Source of the DNA: Pseudomonadota bacterium
Lineage (GTDB): Bacteria; Pseudomonadota; Gammaproteobacteria; Burkholderiales; Burkholderiaceae_C
Assembly (NCBI GenBank): GCA_021846965.1
Contig: JAJZWA010000031.1
Coordinates: 1-43,721, forward strand
Length of the DNA stretch: 43,721 nt
Reading direction: 5' to 3'
Shown here: in pieces, positions 6,608-16,331 of the stretch
Position numbering within the stretch: the first letter of the stretch is position 1
Layout: each line of letters opens with the position of its first letter
Made by a program: the position numbers and the translations under genes
The notes under the pieces: model-generated
Told to the model about the DNA's origin: nothing
Database searches by the model: none
Seen by the model: the letters and a program-made list of their open reading frames with translations, nothing else

Positions 6608-7109
6608 GGCGAGGGATCAGGGGAAGGGGGTGGATGGACCGCAGGGGGGGGCAGCGCCTGCCCATCATGCCGATTCTGCACCAACGCGGTCGCCTTCGGG
6701 CGTTCAAGGGCCCGTCGAGTGCATCGGGGGCCTGCGCCGGGGCTGGCAGTACGAGGTGGCCGGCCAGTATGTCCACCACGCCGGCAAGGCAGGGGAACAT
6801 TCTCGCGGTGCATGAACAAACTGCGGCATGTATACCCTATGCCGTCCGTATGCCCTCAAATATTGGCTTATACGAATACAAGTATCCGCAGTGAATATGG
6901 AAACTGGGGTATGTATATCGTGCGCCGTTGAATGTCGTACCGTGCGGGTAAAAATACCTTTCGCGGAGGGCTTGATTCGGGCTGTTCTTGCTGACTTTGC
7001 CGTTTTGCGACATCCGGGTTGACGGCCCGCTATGTGCATGATTTCTCGGAAGTTGTTCTGCTAGACTGAATTGCATACTTTTATTGTGTGCTTCCGGGGG
7101 GGCTGGATT
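6608..7109. other. 502-bp divergent intergenic region, pilU/pilE
   Basis: No coding sequence is convincing here; overlapping GC-rich frames show no family character. The segment 6820-7090 is lower in GC than its surroundings, as expected for promoters. Apart from a plausible sigma-70 promoter for pilE I see no terminator, repeat or RNA gene. Confidence 0.5.
7053..7081 (+). promoter_or_regulatory. candidate sigma-70 promoter of the pilE operon
   Basis: TTGTTC (7053-7058) and TACTTT (7076-7081) are separated by 17 bp, about 30 bp ahead of the preferred pilE start at 7110. Both hexamers are imperfect. I found no good sigma-54 element, although many pilin promoters use one. Confidence 0.35.
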
Positions 7110-7595
7110 ATGGTGGCAAGCACGCTCCATGTGGGCGCGGCTCGGCAGCGAGGCCTCGGCCGGGAAACGCGAGGTTTCACGCTGATCGAAGTCCTGATCG
7201 CCATGGCGATCGTCGGGATTCTCACGGCCATCGCCCTGCCGGCTTACCGAAACTACGAGTTACGCGGCGAATTGGTCGCCGGTACGAATCAGCTGTCCAC
7301 CGAGCGCACGCTGATGGAGCAGTTCTACCAGGACAACCGCACCTATGTCGGCGGTCCCTGTTCCACGGCGCAGAGCGTGGGCAGCAGCGGGGCGAAGTTC
7401 AACGTCTCCTGTGTCGCGACCCCGACCGCCTCGGCCTACACCATCACGGCAGCCGGCACGGGCGCCGTGGCCGGATTCACGTTCACCATCGATCAGGACG
7501 GCAACCAGAAAACGACCTCCCTGCCCGCCGACTGGGGGGGCATTCCGGCATCGCCGTACACCTGCTGGATCATGGCCAAGGGCGCGCAATGCTGA
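7110..7595 (+). CDS. pilE: type IV pilin-like minor pilin PilE
   Basis: The 161-aa protein is a class III-signal prepilin. Cleavage is expected after G22, before FTLIE (F23, with Glu at mature position 5), and is followed by the hydrophobic spine helix. The globular part has two C-terminal cysteines (in YTCWIM and GAQC) that could form the D-region disulfide. ATG 7110 is chosen because GGGGGGG lies just upstream; an in-frame ATG at 7071 gives an unlikely leader. It heads an operon with fimU, overlapping it by 7 nt. PilE proteins of this kind act with the other minor pilins in priming assembly; being the major pilin is less likely given the minor-pilin context. Confidence 0.85.
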   Translation: MVASTLHVGAARQRGLGRETRGFTLIEVLIAMAIVGILTAIALPAYRNYELRGELVAGTNQLSTERTLMEQFYQDNRTYVGGPCSTAQSVGSSGAKFNVSCVATPTASAYTITAAGTGAVAGFTFTIDQDGNQKTTSLPADWGGIPASPYTCWIMAKGAQC

Positions 7596-8194
7596 AACGC
7601 TGGCGCGGCTTCACGCTGGTCGAGCTGCTGGTCGCGATGGTGGTGTTCGCGATCCTGGTGGCGCTGGGTTTTCCAGCGTTTTCCGCGTGGATTCATGACG
7701 AGCAGATCCGCAGCACTGCGGAACTGCTGCAGAACGGCCTGCGTCTGGCGCAGACCGATGCACTGGACCGCAGTCGCATCGTCGTGTTCTCCCTGAGCAA
7801 CGCCACTCCCGCCCTGTCGGCCACGCCGGCGGCCGACGGCGTGAACTGGTACGCCCAGGCGTTGCCCCTGTACGCCGGCGAAGCCTCCCTGACTTCCTAC
7901 ACCAATTCCGCGTATCTCCAGGGTGGGGCGCTTGGCGGGGCCGGCAACGGCACGACCATCACGGGGCCCGCGTCCATCTGTTTCAGCTCCATCGGGCGCC
8001 TCGTGGCGACCAGCCAGACGGTAGGCGGAGCCAGCTATGCATGCAGCGTGCCCGCGTCGGGCACGCTGGTGAGCTATGACGTCGCCAACCCGCAGGGGGA
8101 CAGGCCATTGCGGGTGACGGTCAGTTTCGGCGGACAGATCCGTCTGTGCGACCCCGCACGTACGCTGTCCACCAGCAATCCGGATGGGTGCTGA
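7589..8194 (+). CDS. fimU: minor pilin FimU/FimT (GspH family)
   Basis: The 201-aa protein has a short prepilin leader, MLKRWRG, then FTLVELLVAM. A GspH-type domain follows, with four cysteines in the C-terminal half. FimU sits in the tip-priming complex with PilV, PilW and PilX, linking it to the pilus shaft. The ATG overlaps the pilE stop (ATGCTGA) and pilV starts 1 nt after this stop, indicating translational coupling. FimT and FimU cannot be separated by eye; the gene order favours FimU. Confidence 0.82.
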   Translation: MLKRWRGFTLVELLVAMVVFAILVALGFPAFSAWIHDEQIRSTAELLQNGLRLAQTDALDRSRIVVFSLSNATPALSATPAADGVNWYAQALPLYAGEASLTSYTNSAYLQGGALGGAGNGTTITGPASICFSSIGRLVATSQTVGGASYACSVPASGTLVSYDVANPQGDRPLRVTVSFGGQIRLCDPARTLSTSNPDGC

Positions 8195-8195
8195 C

Positions 8196-8603
8196 ATGAG
8201 ACGCGACCTTCGCAGGGAACGCGGATTCACCTTGATCGAAGTGCTGGTCGCGATGCTCGTGCTGGCCTTCGGCATCCTGGGCATGATTTCCCTGCAGGCT
8301 CTCGCCGTCGGCCAGTCGACGGCTGCCGAGGATCGTGCCCGCGCCACGCAACTGGCCAACGATCTGGCAGCGCAAATGTGGTTGGCCAGGGGCGCCCAGG
8401 CCACCTCCGCGCAGATCAGCACGTGGCAGGGCACGCTCGACAGCGCCAGCCATCCGAACACCGGGCTTCCCGGCGGTACCGGTTCGGTGGATTACGACTC
8501 CACGAACAAGCTGTCCATCATCACCGTGAAGTGGACCGATCCGCACACCGGCACCACGCACCAGTATCAGACGGTGGTGCAGATACCCGACGGCGTCTCC
8601 TGA
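8196..8603 (+). CDS. pilV: minor pilin PilV
   Basis: The 135-aa protein has the leader MRRDLRRERG followed by FTLIEVLVAMLVLAFGILGM, which closely fits the PilV N-terminus. It helps prime pilus assembly and present PilY1. The start at 8196 is 1 nt after the fimU stop; an earlier GTG at 8184 would overlap fimU and add nothing. Confidence 0.87.
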   Translation: MRRDLRRERGFTLIEVLVAMLVLAFGILGMISLQALAVGQSTAAEDRARATQLANDLAAQMWLARGAQATSAQISTWQGTLDSASHPNTGLPGGTGSVDYDSTNKLSIITVKWTDPHTGTTHQYQTVVQIPDGVS

Positions 8604-8605
8604 GC

Positions 8606-9757
8606 ATGCGAACCCTCCGACATCCGCGCAGCGCCGGCTTCAGCCTGGTGGAGTTGATGGTGGCGATGACCATCGCCGTCGTCGTCATGCTCGGCATCAG
8701 CGAACTGATGGCGACCAACGAAGGGCAGAAGCGCACCACCACGGCCACCAACGACATCGACCAGTCGGCGAGTTACGCGGCCTACGCGCTGGACAAGGTC
8801 ATCCGCAGTGCGGGCTCCTCGTTCTACCAGGCCAACGCCTTCACCCTGGGATGCGAGATCAACGCGATCGACGCGGGCTCGACGTCCCTGCCCCTGGCCT
8901 CGGGTTTTTCCTCCGATTTTCCGAACGTCACGTTGACCGGGGTGTACCTCATGCCCCTGCTCATCCTGCCCGGGCAGTCGGCCGCGTCCGACGGAAGCTC
9001 CGGCTCCCACACCTCGGACGTGCTGGTGGTCATGGGCGGCGTCAACGGCAACCAGCCGGTACCCACCTCCCTGCTGCAATCGCCGACCGCGAACGCCTTG
9101 CACCTGGTCAGCAACGTCGGCTACGCGAACAACGATCTGGTTCTGGTCAGCGACGTGGCCAACGGCACCAACCTCTCGGGTTGCCTGCTGGATCAGGTAT
9201 CCAGCGTGGCCACGGGCGGCGTGGTGAATCTCGGGGGAACCTACCACGCCGGGGATTCGATCTCCACGCGCACCCTGTCCTCGATGAGCGCGGGCGGGGT
9301 GGTGATCGACCTCGGCAATGAGTCCAACGGCGCGCCTCCCGTGTTCGAGTTGCTCGGCGTGGGCCCCGATGCCACCCTCGATTCCTACGACCTGATCACC
9401 CAGCAGACCACCCCGGTGGTCAACGGGGTGTTCGAGATGCATGCCTTGTATGGCGTGGATCCGACCGGCAATGGCACCATCCAGTGGGTGGCGCCCAGCG
9501 GCAACTACGCGGTGAGCAAGCTCGATGCCGGAACCACGGCGGCCACACAACTGATCCAGACCATCAAGGCGGTACGCCTGGGCCTCATTCTGCGGACCCA
9601 GCTTCCCGAGAAGGCCGTGGTGACTCCCGGCCCCATCACCTTGTTCAGCGATCTCGGCAGTTCGTTGAGCTACTCGCGGGTGCTCAGCGCGAGTGAGCAG
9701 CATTACCGCTACCGCACTCTCGATCTGACCATTCCCATTCAGAACACCCTGCAGTAG
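8606..9757 (+). CDS. pilW: minor pilin PilW
   Basis: The 383-aa protein has the leader MRTLRHPRSAG, then FSLVELMVAMTIAVVVMLGI, and the long globular domain typical of PilW. The segment around residues 45-72 (QSASYAAYALDKVIRSAGSS) matches the conserved helix after the spine. It starts 2 nt after the pilV stop. PilW works with PilX to couple the priming complex to PilY1 at the pilus tip. Confidence 0.87.
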   Translation: MRTLRHPRSAGFSLVELMVAMTIAVVVMLGISELMATNEGQKRTTTATNDIDQSASYAAYALDKVIRSAGSSFYQANAFTLGCEINAIDAGSTSLPLASGFSSDFPNVTLTGVYLMPLLILPGQSAASDGSSGSHTSDVLVVMGGVNGNQPVPTSLLQSPTANALHLVSNVGYANNDLVLVSDVANGTNLSGCLLDQVSSVATGGVVNLGGTYHAGDSISTRTLSSMSAGGVVIDLGNESNGAPPVFELLGVGPDATLDSYDLITQQTTPVVNGVFEMHALYGVDPTGNGTIQWVAPSGNYAVSKLDAGTTAATQLIQTIKAVRLGLILRTQLPEKAVVTPGPITLFSDLGSSLSYSRVLSASEQHYRYRTLDLTIPIQNTLQ

Positions 9758-9771
9758 GCGCAAGGTCGGCC

Positions 9772-10401
9772 ATGTCCCGTATTCCAAGTCGCTCCGTTCG
9801 TCGTGAATCCGGCGTCGTGCTGCTGTTCGCCCTGGTGTTGCTGGTGATCCTGCTGCTTTCGTCCATCGCGCTGGTGCGCTCGTCGGTGAATTCCACGCTG
9901 GCTGCAGGGAACATCAGTTTCAAGCGTGACCTGCAGATGCAAGCGGGCAGGGGCATCCAGGCCGCCGAGAATGAGTTCAAGAGCGGCGGCCCCCTGGCCA
10001 GCGCGACCACACTCGACTCGGATCTGGCCTCGGCCAACTATTCGTCGACCATGCTGCCGTCCGGCCCGAACGGCATTCCGACCATGCTCCTGGACGATTC
10101 CGCCTGGACCATGACCGGTTCCGACATCAGCGATTCCACGGCCCCGATCACGGACCCGGTCACCCACAAGACGATTACCACCGGGGTCACCATCCGCTAC
10201 GTGATCGATCGCCTGTGCACGAACACCGGGGCCGTCACCGACCCCTCGCAATGCGTGATCGGCCAGCTGGGCCAGGACAAGGGCGGCACGGCCTGGCTGA
10301 AAAAGGCTGGCGGTACCCCCCAGCTCGTCTACCGCATCACGGTGCGGGTGCTCGGGCCGCACAACACGCAGACTTTCGTGCAGCAGTTGATTTCGGAGTA
10401 A
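9772..10401 (+). CDS. pilX: pilus assembly protein PilX
   Basis: The 209-aa protein has a PilX-type N-terminus, RRESGVVLLFALVLLVILL. This is a prepilin-like leader and helix without Glu at mature position 5, which is normal for the family. The remaining sequence is a small globular domain. It lies 14 nt after pilW and 3 nt before pilY1. PilX bridges the minor pilins and PilY1. Confidence 0.85.
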   Translation: MSRIPSRSVRRESGVVLLFALVLLVILLLSSIALVRSSVNSTLAAGNISFKRDLQMQAGRGIQAAENEFKSGGPLASATTLDSDLASANYSSTMLPSGPNGIPTMLLDDSAWTMTGSDISDSTAPITDPVTHKTITTGVTIRYVIDRLCTNTGAVTDPSQCVIGQLGQDKGGTAWLKKAGGTPQLVYRITVRVLGPHNTQTFVQQLISE

Positions 10402-10404
10402 TCC

Positions 10405-13400
10405 ATGCAAGCCAGACGGGTCATCGGAGCTCTCGCGCTGTGCGCGGCCTCCCTCCTGGGGATCGGAACGGCGCATGCGGTCGACCTGGCCGATGCTCCG
10501 GTCTTCACCATCAACTCGGTGCCGGGCAACATGCTGTTCGTGCTGTCGGTGGAGTATCCCACCGCGAACGCCGCCGCCTACCCCTCCGCCACGGCCAACG
10601 CCACGACGAAGAGCGGCTACACGCCGGCGTCCACCTACATCGGGTATTTCGACCCGGCCAAGTGCTACACCTACGACCCGAGCTTCTCGCCGCCCGACGT
10701 CACTCCCGGGGCGAGCAACAAGGGTCTTTTCTCGCCGTACAGCATGACCACGAACCACACTTGCACCTCCTCGGACGATGTGCACCTGTGGAGCGGAAAC
10801 TTCCTCAACTGGGCGTCGATGCAGGCGCTGGACGAGTTCCGCTCGGCGCTGACCGGCGGCTACCGCGTGGTCGACACCACCACGCAGACGGTGCTCGAGA
10901 AGACCTGGGTGTCGACGCAGGGCGGCACGAACGACGATCCCGACGGCGTGATCAGCAGCAACGCATCCACCATCGCCGGGGCTACCCCGTTTACCAACTG
11001 GTCCACGTTGAAGACGCGTACCTGGGGGCAGGGCAACGTGATGCTGCTGACCTCCTCGGGAAGTCTTCCCGGAACTCCCACCGCCTACGCCGGTCAGGTG
11101 CCCAGTTCCAAGTCCTCGGGCTCGGGTTGCAGCAGCAATTGCTCCAATTGGGTCTATGCCGTCACCGTCCGGGTGCTGGTCTGCGATCAGACCGTGGGCC
11201 TGGAGGGAAACTGCAAGGCCTATGGCACGAACTACAAGCCGGAAGGCCTGATCCAGCAGAACTCGCTGAACATCCGCTACGGTGCCGTGTCCTATCTTGA
11301 CGACTCCTCCTCTTCGCGGGAGGGCGGCGTGTTGCGCGCGAGCATGGCCTACCTGGGGCCGACCATGCCCTCGACCACCAATCCGAGCACCACGGTGAGC
11401 AATCCCTCGCCCGAGTGGAGCGGGGATACCGGCATTTTCTACACCGATCCCGATCCGACCGCCGCCACCGGCAGCGGGGTGTCCAACAGCGGCGTGATCA
11501 ACTACATCAACAAGTTCGGCGAGTTCTCCCACATCTACAAGAGCGGAGACAACCTCAGCGAGCTGTTCTACGCCGGGCTTCGCTACTACAAGCACCTGGG
11601 CAACATTGCCTCCTACAGTTCGGGCGCCACCAGCACCATGCTCGACGGCTTCCCGGCCATCGTGAGCTGGGACGATCCCATCCTGTATGCCTGCCAGAAG
11701 AATTTCTTCGTCGGCATCGGCGATGTCAACACCCACAATGACTCAGTGGTCCCGGGCTCCACGCTGAGTCCGCCCGGAGGCCAGGTGGTTCCGAACTTCA
11801 GCCCGGACACCACCAACTACAAGACGGAAACGGATCTGGTCGGGGTCATGGAGGGCTACGGAGCCGGTCTCGGTTCGCAGAGTCCGCCCTGGGATCCACC
11901 GGGCAGTGGATGCTGCGGCGGCGCCACCGACCTGATCGCCGGCATGGCCTACGACGCCCATGTCAACGACATGCGGCCCAACGACTTCAAGAACGCCGAC
12001 GGCACCAAGACCTACAAGCAGACGGCCTCGACCTACTGGCTCGACGTGCAGGAGTATTCGACGTACAGGGACAAGAACCAGTACTACCTGGCCACCAAGT
12101 ACGGCGGATTCGCGGTGCCGAACAACTGGAACCCGGCGAGCACCACGCCGCCGCCGACCGCGACCTGGCACACGACCTCCAACATGCAGGGCAGCGACCT
12201 GCAGCCCGACAACTATTTCGACGCTAACCAGGCCGGCCAGATGGTGGCGGGCCTGACCTCGGCGTTCACCAGCATCGCCAAGCAGATCGCCGGCTCCAGC
12301 ACGGCCTTCGCCGTGCAGTCTCCGCGCCTGTCGACCACCGGCAACGTCAGCTACGGCTCCACCTACGATCCCGCGAGCTGGACGGGTGACGTGAATGCCT
12401 ACAGCCTGAGCTTCGACGCCAACGGCAATCCGACCACCACCCAGGTGTGGAGCGCGCAGAGCAAGCTCGACGCCCAGACTCCGGCCAGCCGCGTCATCGC
12501 CACCTGCTGCGCGGCCACGGGCGCGCCCGGCGTGCCTTTCGACGCCACGGACATGTCCAGCACCCTGCCGGCCCAGTACGCCACCTTCGCCGAAGTTCCC
12601 GGCGTGTCCTCGGCTCAGCAGAGCTCGGCCCATTTCCTGGCCTGGCTGCGCGGGGACCGCACGCAGGAGGTGGGCAACGGCGGCGTGTACCGGGCGCGCA
12701 AGGCCCTGCTGGGTGACATCACCGACTCCTCGCTGAGCATCGTCGGCGCCCCGTCGGCGGATTTCTCCGACGTCAACGATCCGGGCTACTCGAGCTTCAA
12801 GTCCACCTGGGCGAACCGCCCCACGGTGGTCTACGTGGGTTCCAACGACGGCATGATGCACGCCTTCGACGGCAGCACCACCGACGCCACCCAGGGGCAG
12901 GAGCTCTTCGCCTACATCCCCTCGGCGATGTACGGCGACAGCACCTCGGCCCCGGTCACCGGCCTGGCCTCCCTCGGCGCGCCGAGCGGATTCATCCACC
13001 ATGACATGGTCGACGCCACGCCCGAGAACTTCGACGTCGATTTCAGCCGCACCGCGAACGCCATCACCACCTCGCCGGACTGGCACACCCTGCTCATCGG
13101 CGGTCTGGGCAAGGGCGGGAAGTCGTACTACGCCCTCGACGTCACCAACCCCGCGGCCATCACCAGCAACGGTGCGCTGGCCTCGAAGGTGCTGTGGGAG
13201 TTCAGCGACTCCACCATGGGCTACTCCTTCGGCGACCCCAGCGTGGTGAAGACCGCCCAGTACGGCTGGGTGGTCATCCTCACCTCGGGCTACAACACGC
13301 CGGACGGGTCCGGCTACATCTACATCCTGGACCCTCGAACCGGCTCGCTGTTGCAGTCCATCGCGGTGGGCAACGGCGCTGACGGCAGGCCGTCCGACGG

Positions 13401-14250
13401 GCTCACCTATGGCTCGGCCTACGTGCTCGACTACAGCGACGGCACGGCTGACAGCTATTACGTGGGCGACCTCAACGGCCACCTCTGGCGTCTGGACCTG
13501 ACGACCAAGACGGGGGCCTACAGCGCGCCCACCGAAATCGCCGAGTTGACGGACGCGAGTGGCAATCCCCAGCCGATCACCACGCGCCCGCTGATCGAGA
13601 TCGACCCCAGTTCCCAGAAGCGCTACGTCATGGTGGGCACCGGAAAGCTCCTCGCCAGGTCGGACATCACCACCAACAACCAGCAGACCTTCTACGCCAT
13701 CATCGACGGCACCGCATCGAGCTTCAACACCGCTTCCACCCTGCCGGCCGGCGAGACCTTCCCGCTGACGCGTGCCGATCTGGTTCCGGTCGCGGACTCG
13801 ACCTCGACCAGCTCGACCACGGTGTCCCTGCTCACCGGCATCGGCAGTTCGCCGTCCGAGCCCTCGGGCTGGTACATCGATCTCGCCACATCCTCCACCG
13901 GGGGCTCGTCCGAGCGGGTTACCGTGACCCCGACCTCCAACTATGGCGTCGTGACCTTCGCCGCCAACCTGCCCATCGGCGATGTCTGCAGTCCTTCGGG
14001 CACGAACCGGGTGTTCGGACTCGATTTCGGGTTGGCCAAGACCGTGCTGATCGACCACAACGGCGCGCTCATCAACGCCTCGTCGGCACTCTCCGGGCTT
14101 GCCACCAATCTGGCCATCACCAACGTCAATGGCACGCTGCACATCACCGAGGGCACCAGCACCGGCGCCGTCGGGAACGTGCCCGGCAATCTGTCATCGG
14201 GCAGCAACCTGAAGCAGCTGAACTGGAACGAGATCCCGAGTGCACAGTAG
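10405..14250 (+). CDS. pilY1: type IV pilus tip adhesin/assembly factor PilY1
   Basis: The 1281-aa protein begins with a Sec signal peptide ending near GTAHA (residue 28). The N-terminal 700 residues are long, Ser/Thr/Gly-rich and variable, without an obvious MIDAS motif. The C-terminal PilY1 beta-propeller starts near residue 806 (VVYVGSNDGMMHAFDG). It contains a calcium-loop-like segment at about 1008-1032, with DYSDGTADSYYVGDLNGHLW matching the family pattern D-x-x-x-D-x-x-x-D before the GDLxGxLWR block. PilY1 sits at the pilus tip, antagonises retraction and mediates adhesion or surface sensing. Its stop overlaps the GTG start of the TonB-like gene. Confidence 0.92.
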   Translation: MQARRVIGALALCAASLLGIGTAHAVDLADAPVFTINSVPGNMLFVLSVEYPTANAAAYPSATANATTKSGYTPASTYIGYFDPAKCYTYDPSFSPPDVTPGASNKGLFSPYSMTTNHTCTSSDDVHLWSGNFLNWASMQALDEFRSALTGGYRVVDTTTQTVLEKTWVSTQGGTNDDPDGVISSNASTIAGATPFTNWSTLKTRTWGQGNVMLLTSSGSLPGTPTAYAGQVPSSKSSGSGCSSNCSNWVYAVTVRVLVCDQTVGLEGNCKAYGTNYKPEGLIQQNSLNIRYGAVSYLDDSSSSREGGVLRASMAYLGPTMPSTTNPSTTVSNPSPEWSGDTGIFYTDPDPTAATGSGVSNSGVINYINKFGEFSHIYKSGDNLSELFYAGLRYYKHLGNIASYSSGATSTMLDGFPAIVSWDDPILYACQKNFFVGIGDVNTHNDSVVPGSTLSPPGGQVVPNFSPDTTNYKTETDLVGVMEGYGAGLGSQSPPWDPPGSGCCGGATDLIAGMAYDAHVNDMRPNDFKNADGTKTYKQTASTYWLDVQEYSTYRDKNQYYLATKYGGFAVPNNWNPASTTPPPTATWHTTSNMQGSDLQPDNYFDANQAGQMVAGLTSAFTSIAKQIAGSSTAFAVQSPRLSTTGNVSYGSTYDPASWTGDVNAYSLSFDANGNPTTTQVWSAQSKLDAQTPASRVIATCCAATGAPGVPFDATDMSSTLPAQYATFAEVPGVSSAQQSSAHFLAWLRGDRTQEVGNGGVYRARKALLGDITDSSLSIVGAPSADFSDVNDPGYSSFKSTWANRPTVVYVGSNDGMMHAFDGSTTDATQGQELFAYIPSAMYGDSTSAPVTGLASLGAPSGFIHHDMVDATPENFDVDFSRTANAITTSPDWHTLLIGGLGKGGKSYYALDVTNPAAITSNGALASKVLWEFSDSTMGYSFGDPSVVKTAQYGWVVILTSGYNTPDGSGYIYILDPRTGSLLQSIAVGNGADGRPSDGLTYGSAYVLDYSDGTADSYYVGDLNGHLWRLDLTTKTGAYSAPTEIAELTDASGNPQPITTRPLIEIDPSSQKRYVMVGTGKLLARSDITTNNQQTFYAIIDGTASSFNTASTLPAGETFPLTRADLVPVADSTSTSSTTVSLLTGIGSSPSEPSGWYIDLATSSTGGSSERVTVTPTSNYGVVTFAANLPIGDVCSPSGTNRVFGLDFGLAKTVLIDHNGALINASSALSGLATNLAITNVNGTLHITEGTSTGAVGNVPGNLSSGSNLKQLNWNEIPSAQ

Positions 14251-14884
14251 GCGTGGGCGGGGAGGGCGCCCGGGCCTGAGCCCGCTGGCGCTCGCCCTGC
14301 TGCTCTCGGTGGCGCTGCACTTGCTGGTGCTGGCCGCCGCCTTGCGATTGCCGCTGCCTGTGCAAGGCGCCGGCGGCACCGAGCGAGACCGGGGACTCTC
14401 GGTCGTCCTGCAGGCGCAGCCCCTGCGGGCCGATGCGGTGGCGCCACCGCAACCGTCCCGCCCGCGCCAGCCCGTACGGCTTGCGTCGGCGATGCGCAAG
14501 CCGCTTCCCGGGCAGGGCGTGCTCGGCTCCCGGTTCTACGCCGCCTCCGAGCTGCAGCGGCGCCCGGTGCCGGTGAGCGCGCCGGACATCCGCCGTGCAA
14601 CCCACCTGGATGCCGCCTTCGGGCTGGCGCGAATGATCCTGTTCATCGACGCATCGGGGCATGTCGTGCGTATCGAGGTCGCCCAACACAGCGGATTCAG
14701 TGCGCGCGACCTCGCCACGCTGCGCGCATTGTTCCTTGCCACGCGCTTTTTCCCGGGTTACCGTCACGGCTTGCCGGTCGACGCGCGCATCACCATTCAT
14801 TTGCAGGTCGCGCCCGTAGCGAGCGAGGTGCGTACGCTCTCGGTGGCGCCCCCCGGCCCGCCGCCGGGGAGGTCCTCGCGCTAG
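14240..14884 (+). CDS. TonB-like energy-transducer C-terminal domain protein
   Basis: The 214-aa protein has one membrane anchor (about 15-36), a Pro/Arg-rich periplasmic spacer and a TonB C-terminal-like fold at about 125-195. There, LFIDASGHVVRIEV, SGF, FFPG and G-x-PV match the family's consensus order. The start is a GTG inside the end of pilY1 (11-nt overlap), so it is likely coupled to it. TonB normally transmits proton-motive force to outer-membrane receptors with ExbB/ExbD; neither partner nor a receptor is adjacent. Residence in a pilin operon is unusual. It might act on secretin or tip export, but that is speculation. Confidence 0.72.
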   Translation: MHSRRGRGGRPGLSPLALALLLSVALHLLVLAAALRLPLPVQGAGGTERDRGLSVVLQAQPLRADAVAPPQPSRPRQPVRLASAMRKPLPGQGVLGSRFYAASELQRRPVPVSAPDIRRATHLDAAFGLARMILFIDASGHVVRIEVAQHSGFSARDLATLRALFLATRFFPGYRHGLPVDARITIHLQVAPVASEVRTLSVAPPGPPPGRSSR

Positions 14885-14920
14885 ACCGGCGCGCCCCCCT
14901 TCGATGATCCCCGAACCTGG

Positions 14921-15985
14921 ATGGAACCCATGGACATGCAAGGCGTTGCCGCGGTGAGTTACCGCGGCGCATCGGTCGAGAACCGGCATCTCGCGCATAT
15001 CGCGGTGGTCGACGCCGGCGGAAAGCTGCTGTTCGCCTTTGGCGACCCCGAGCGGGTCACGCTGGCGCGCTCCGCGGCCAAGCCGGCGCAGGCCGCCGCG
15101 ATCGTCGACACCGGCGCGCTCGAGCACTACGGATTCGACGAGGCCGATCTGGCGCTGATGTGCGCCTCGCACAGCAGCGAGACGCGTCACATCGACCGCA
15201 CCCGGAGCATGCTCGCCAAGCTGCGGGCCGACGAGTCGGCGCTGCGCTGCGGGCCCCACCCCTCGCTGTCCGATGCCGTGCAGCGCGAGTGGATCCGCCA
15301 GGATTTCCTGCCCACCCCGGCGTGCAGCAACTGCTCGGGCAAGCATGTGGGCATGCTCGCCGGTGCCATGCTGCTCGGAGGCAGTGCCGCCGATTACCAC
15401 GAGGCCGGCCACCCGATGCAGCAGCATGTGCGCCGCACCGTGGCCGCGCTGTGTGCCTTGTCTCACGAGCAGGTGCAGTGGGGCATCGACGGGTGCAACC
15501 TGCCGACCCCGGCCTTCGCGCTCGACCGGCTTGCCAGGCTCTATGCCAGCCTGGCCGATGCGGCCGACGCGGACGATGCGGCCGATGCGGCGCCCGGCTC
15601 CACGCTGGCGCGCATCTACCACGCGATGACCCGCCACCCCGAACTCGTCGCCGGCGAGGGGCGCTACTGCACCGAGCTCATGCGCGCCTACGAGGGTGCG
15701 CTGGTGGGCAAGCTCGGCGCCGATGGCTGCTACGGCATCGGCGTGCGAGCCTCGGCGCGAACCCGCGAACTCGGTGCCGACGGAGCGCTGGGTATCGCGG
15801 TGAAGATCGAGGACGGTCGCGTCGACATGCTGTACATGATCGTGTCCGAGGTGCTCGCGCGCCTGGAACTCGGCACCCAGGCCCAGCGTGAGCGCCTGGC
15901 CGCCTTCCACAATCCTCCGCTGCGCAATACCCGCGGCGTCGAGGTCGGTCACCGCAGCTTCCCCTTCGAGCTGCGCCCGCGCTGA
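14921..15985 (+). CDS. asparaginase, ReAV-type (asparaginase II family)
   Basis: The 354-aa protein should hydrolyse L-asparagine to aspartate and ammonia in the cytoplasm. It belongs to the Rhizobium etli ReAV-type family, not the E. coli AnsA/AnsB fold. The known ReAV residues Ser48, Lys51, Ser80 and zinc ligands Cys135, Lys138, Cys189 line up at a constant offset of three: S51 and K54 in SAAK, S83 in CAS, C138 and K141 in CSGK, C192 in DGCNLP. A low-complexity insertion rich in Ala and Asp (near residues 213-227) is unusual. The gene precedes the ureide operon by 468 bp and may be functionally linked as an ammonia-releasing enzyme. Confidence 0.85.
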   Translation: MEPMDMQGVAAVSYRGASVENRHLAHIAVVDAGGKLLFAFGDPERVTLARSAAKPAQAAAIVDTGALEHYGFDEADLALMCASHSSETRHIDRTRSMLAKLRADESALRCGPHPSLSDAVQREWIRQDFLPTPACSNCSGKHVGMLAGAMLLGGSAADYHEAGHPMQQHVRRTVAALCALSHEQVQWGIDGCNLPTPAFALDRLARLYASLADAADADDAADAAPGSTLARIYHAMTRHPELVAGEGRYCTELMRAYEGALVGKLGADGCYGIGVRASARTRELGADGALGIAVKIEDGRVDMLYMIVSEVLARLELGTQAQRERLAAFHNPPLRNTRGVEVGHRSFPFELRPR

Positions 15986-16163
15986 ACCGCGGGCCGGGTG
16001 AGGCCGGATTCCGGCCATCACCCCGCCTTTCCCGTCCCCCGCACCCCGGCCGGGCCGGGCGCCGATGGCGCCAGGCCCGTGGCTGCGCTCGCCTCGGCCC
16101 GTTCCCGTACGCGTGTTTTCCCTAGGGCCTGGCCGCGTCTTTTTTGTGGACTATCTTCAAAAT

Positions 16164-16175
16164 TTTGTATACAAA
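16164..16175. promoter_or_regulatory. candidate GntR/FCD operator 1
   Basis: TTTGTATACAAA is a perfect 12-bp palindrome of the TTGTATACAA type bound by many FCD-subfamily GntR regulators. The operon downstream encodes such a regulator, which suggests autoregulated control of ureide uptake and breakdown. Confidence 0.6.
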
Positions 16176-16331
16176 GCAGCCATCAACCACCCAGGAAATC
16201 GCTTGGGGGCTTTCCAGATGAAGCGCGGCCACGGCCCGCCGAATGCGCCGGAATGCAGTCCGGAATGACTGCAGATCATGAGGTCTTGACCTCGTGAGCG
16301 GCCGATGGACGCGCGCAGCACAGGCTTGGAG

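Noticed and set aside
9772-9880. Missing Glu5 in PilX as a sign of a defective pilin
   Set aside because: PilX proteins normally lack this residue; both PilX copies here do.
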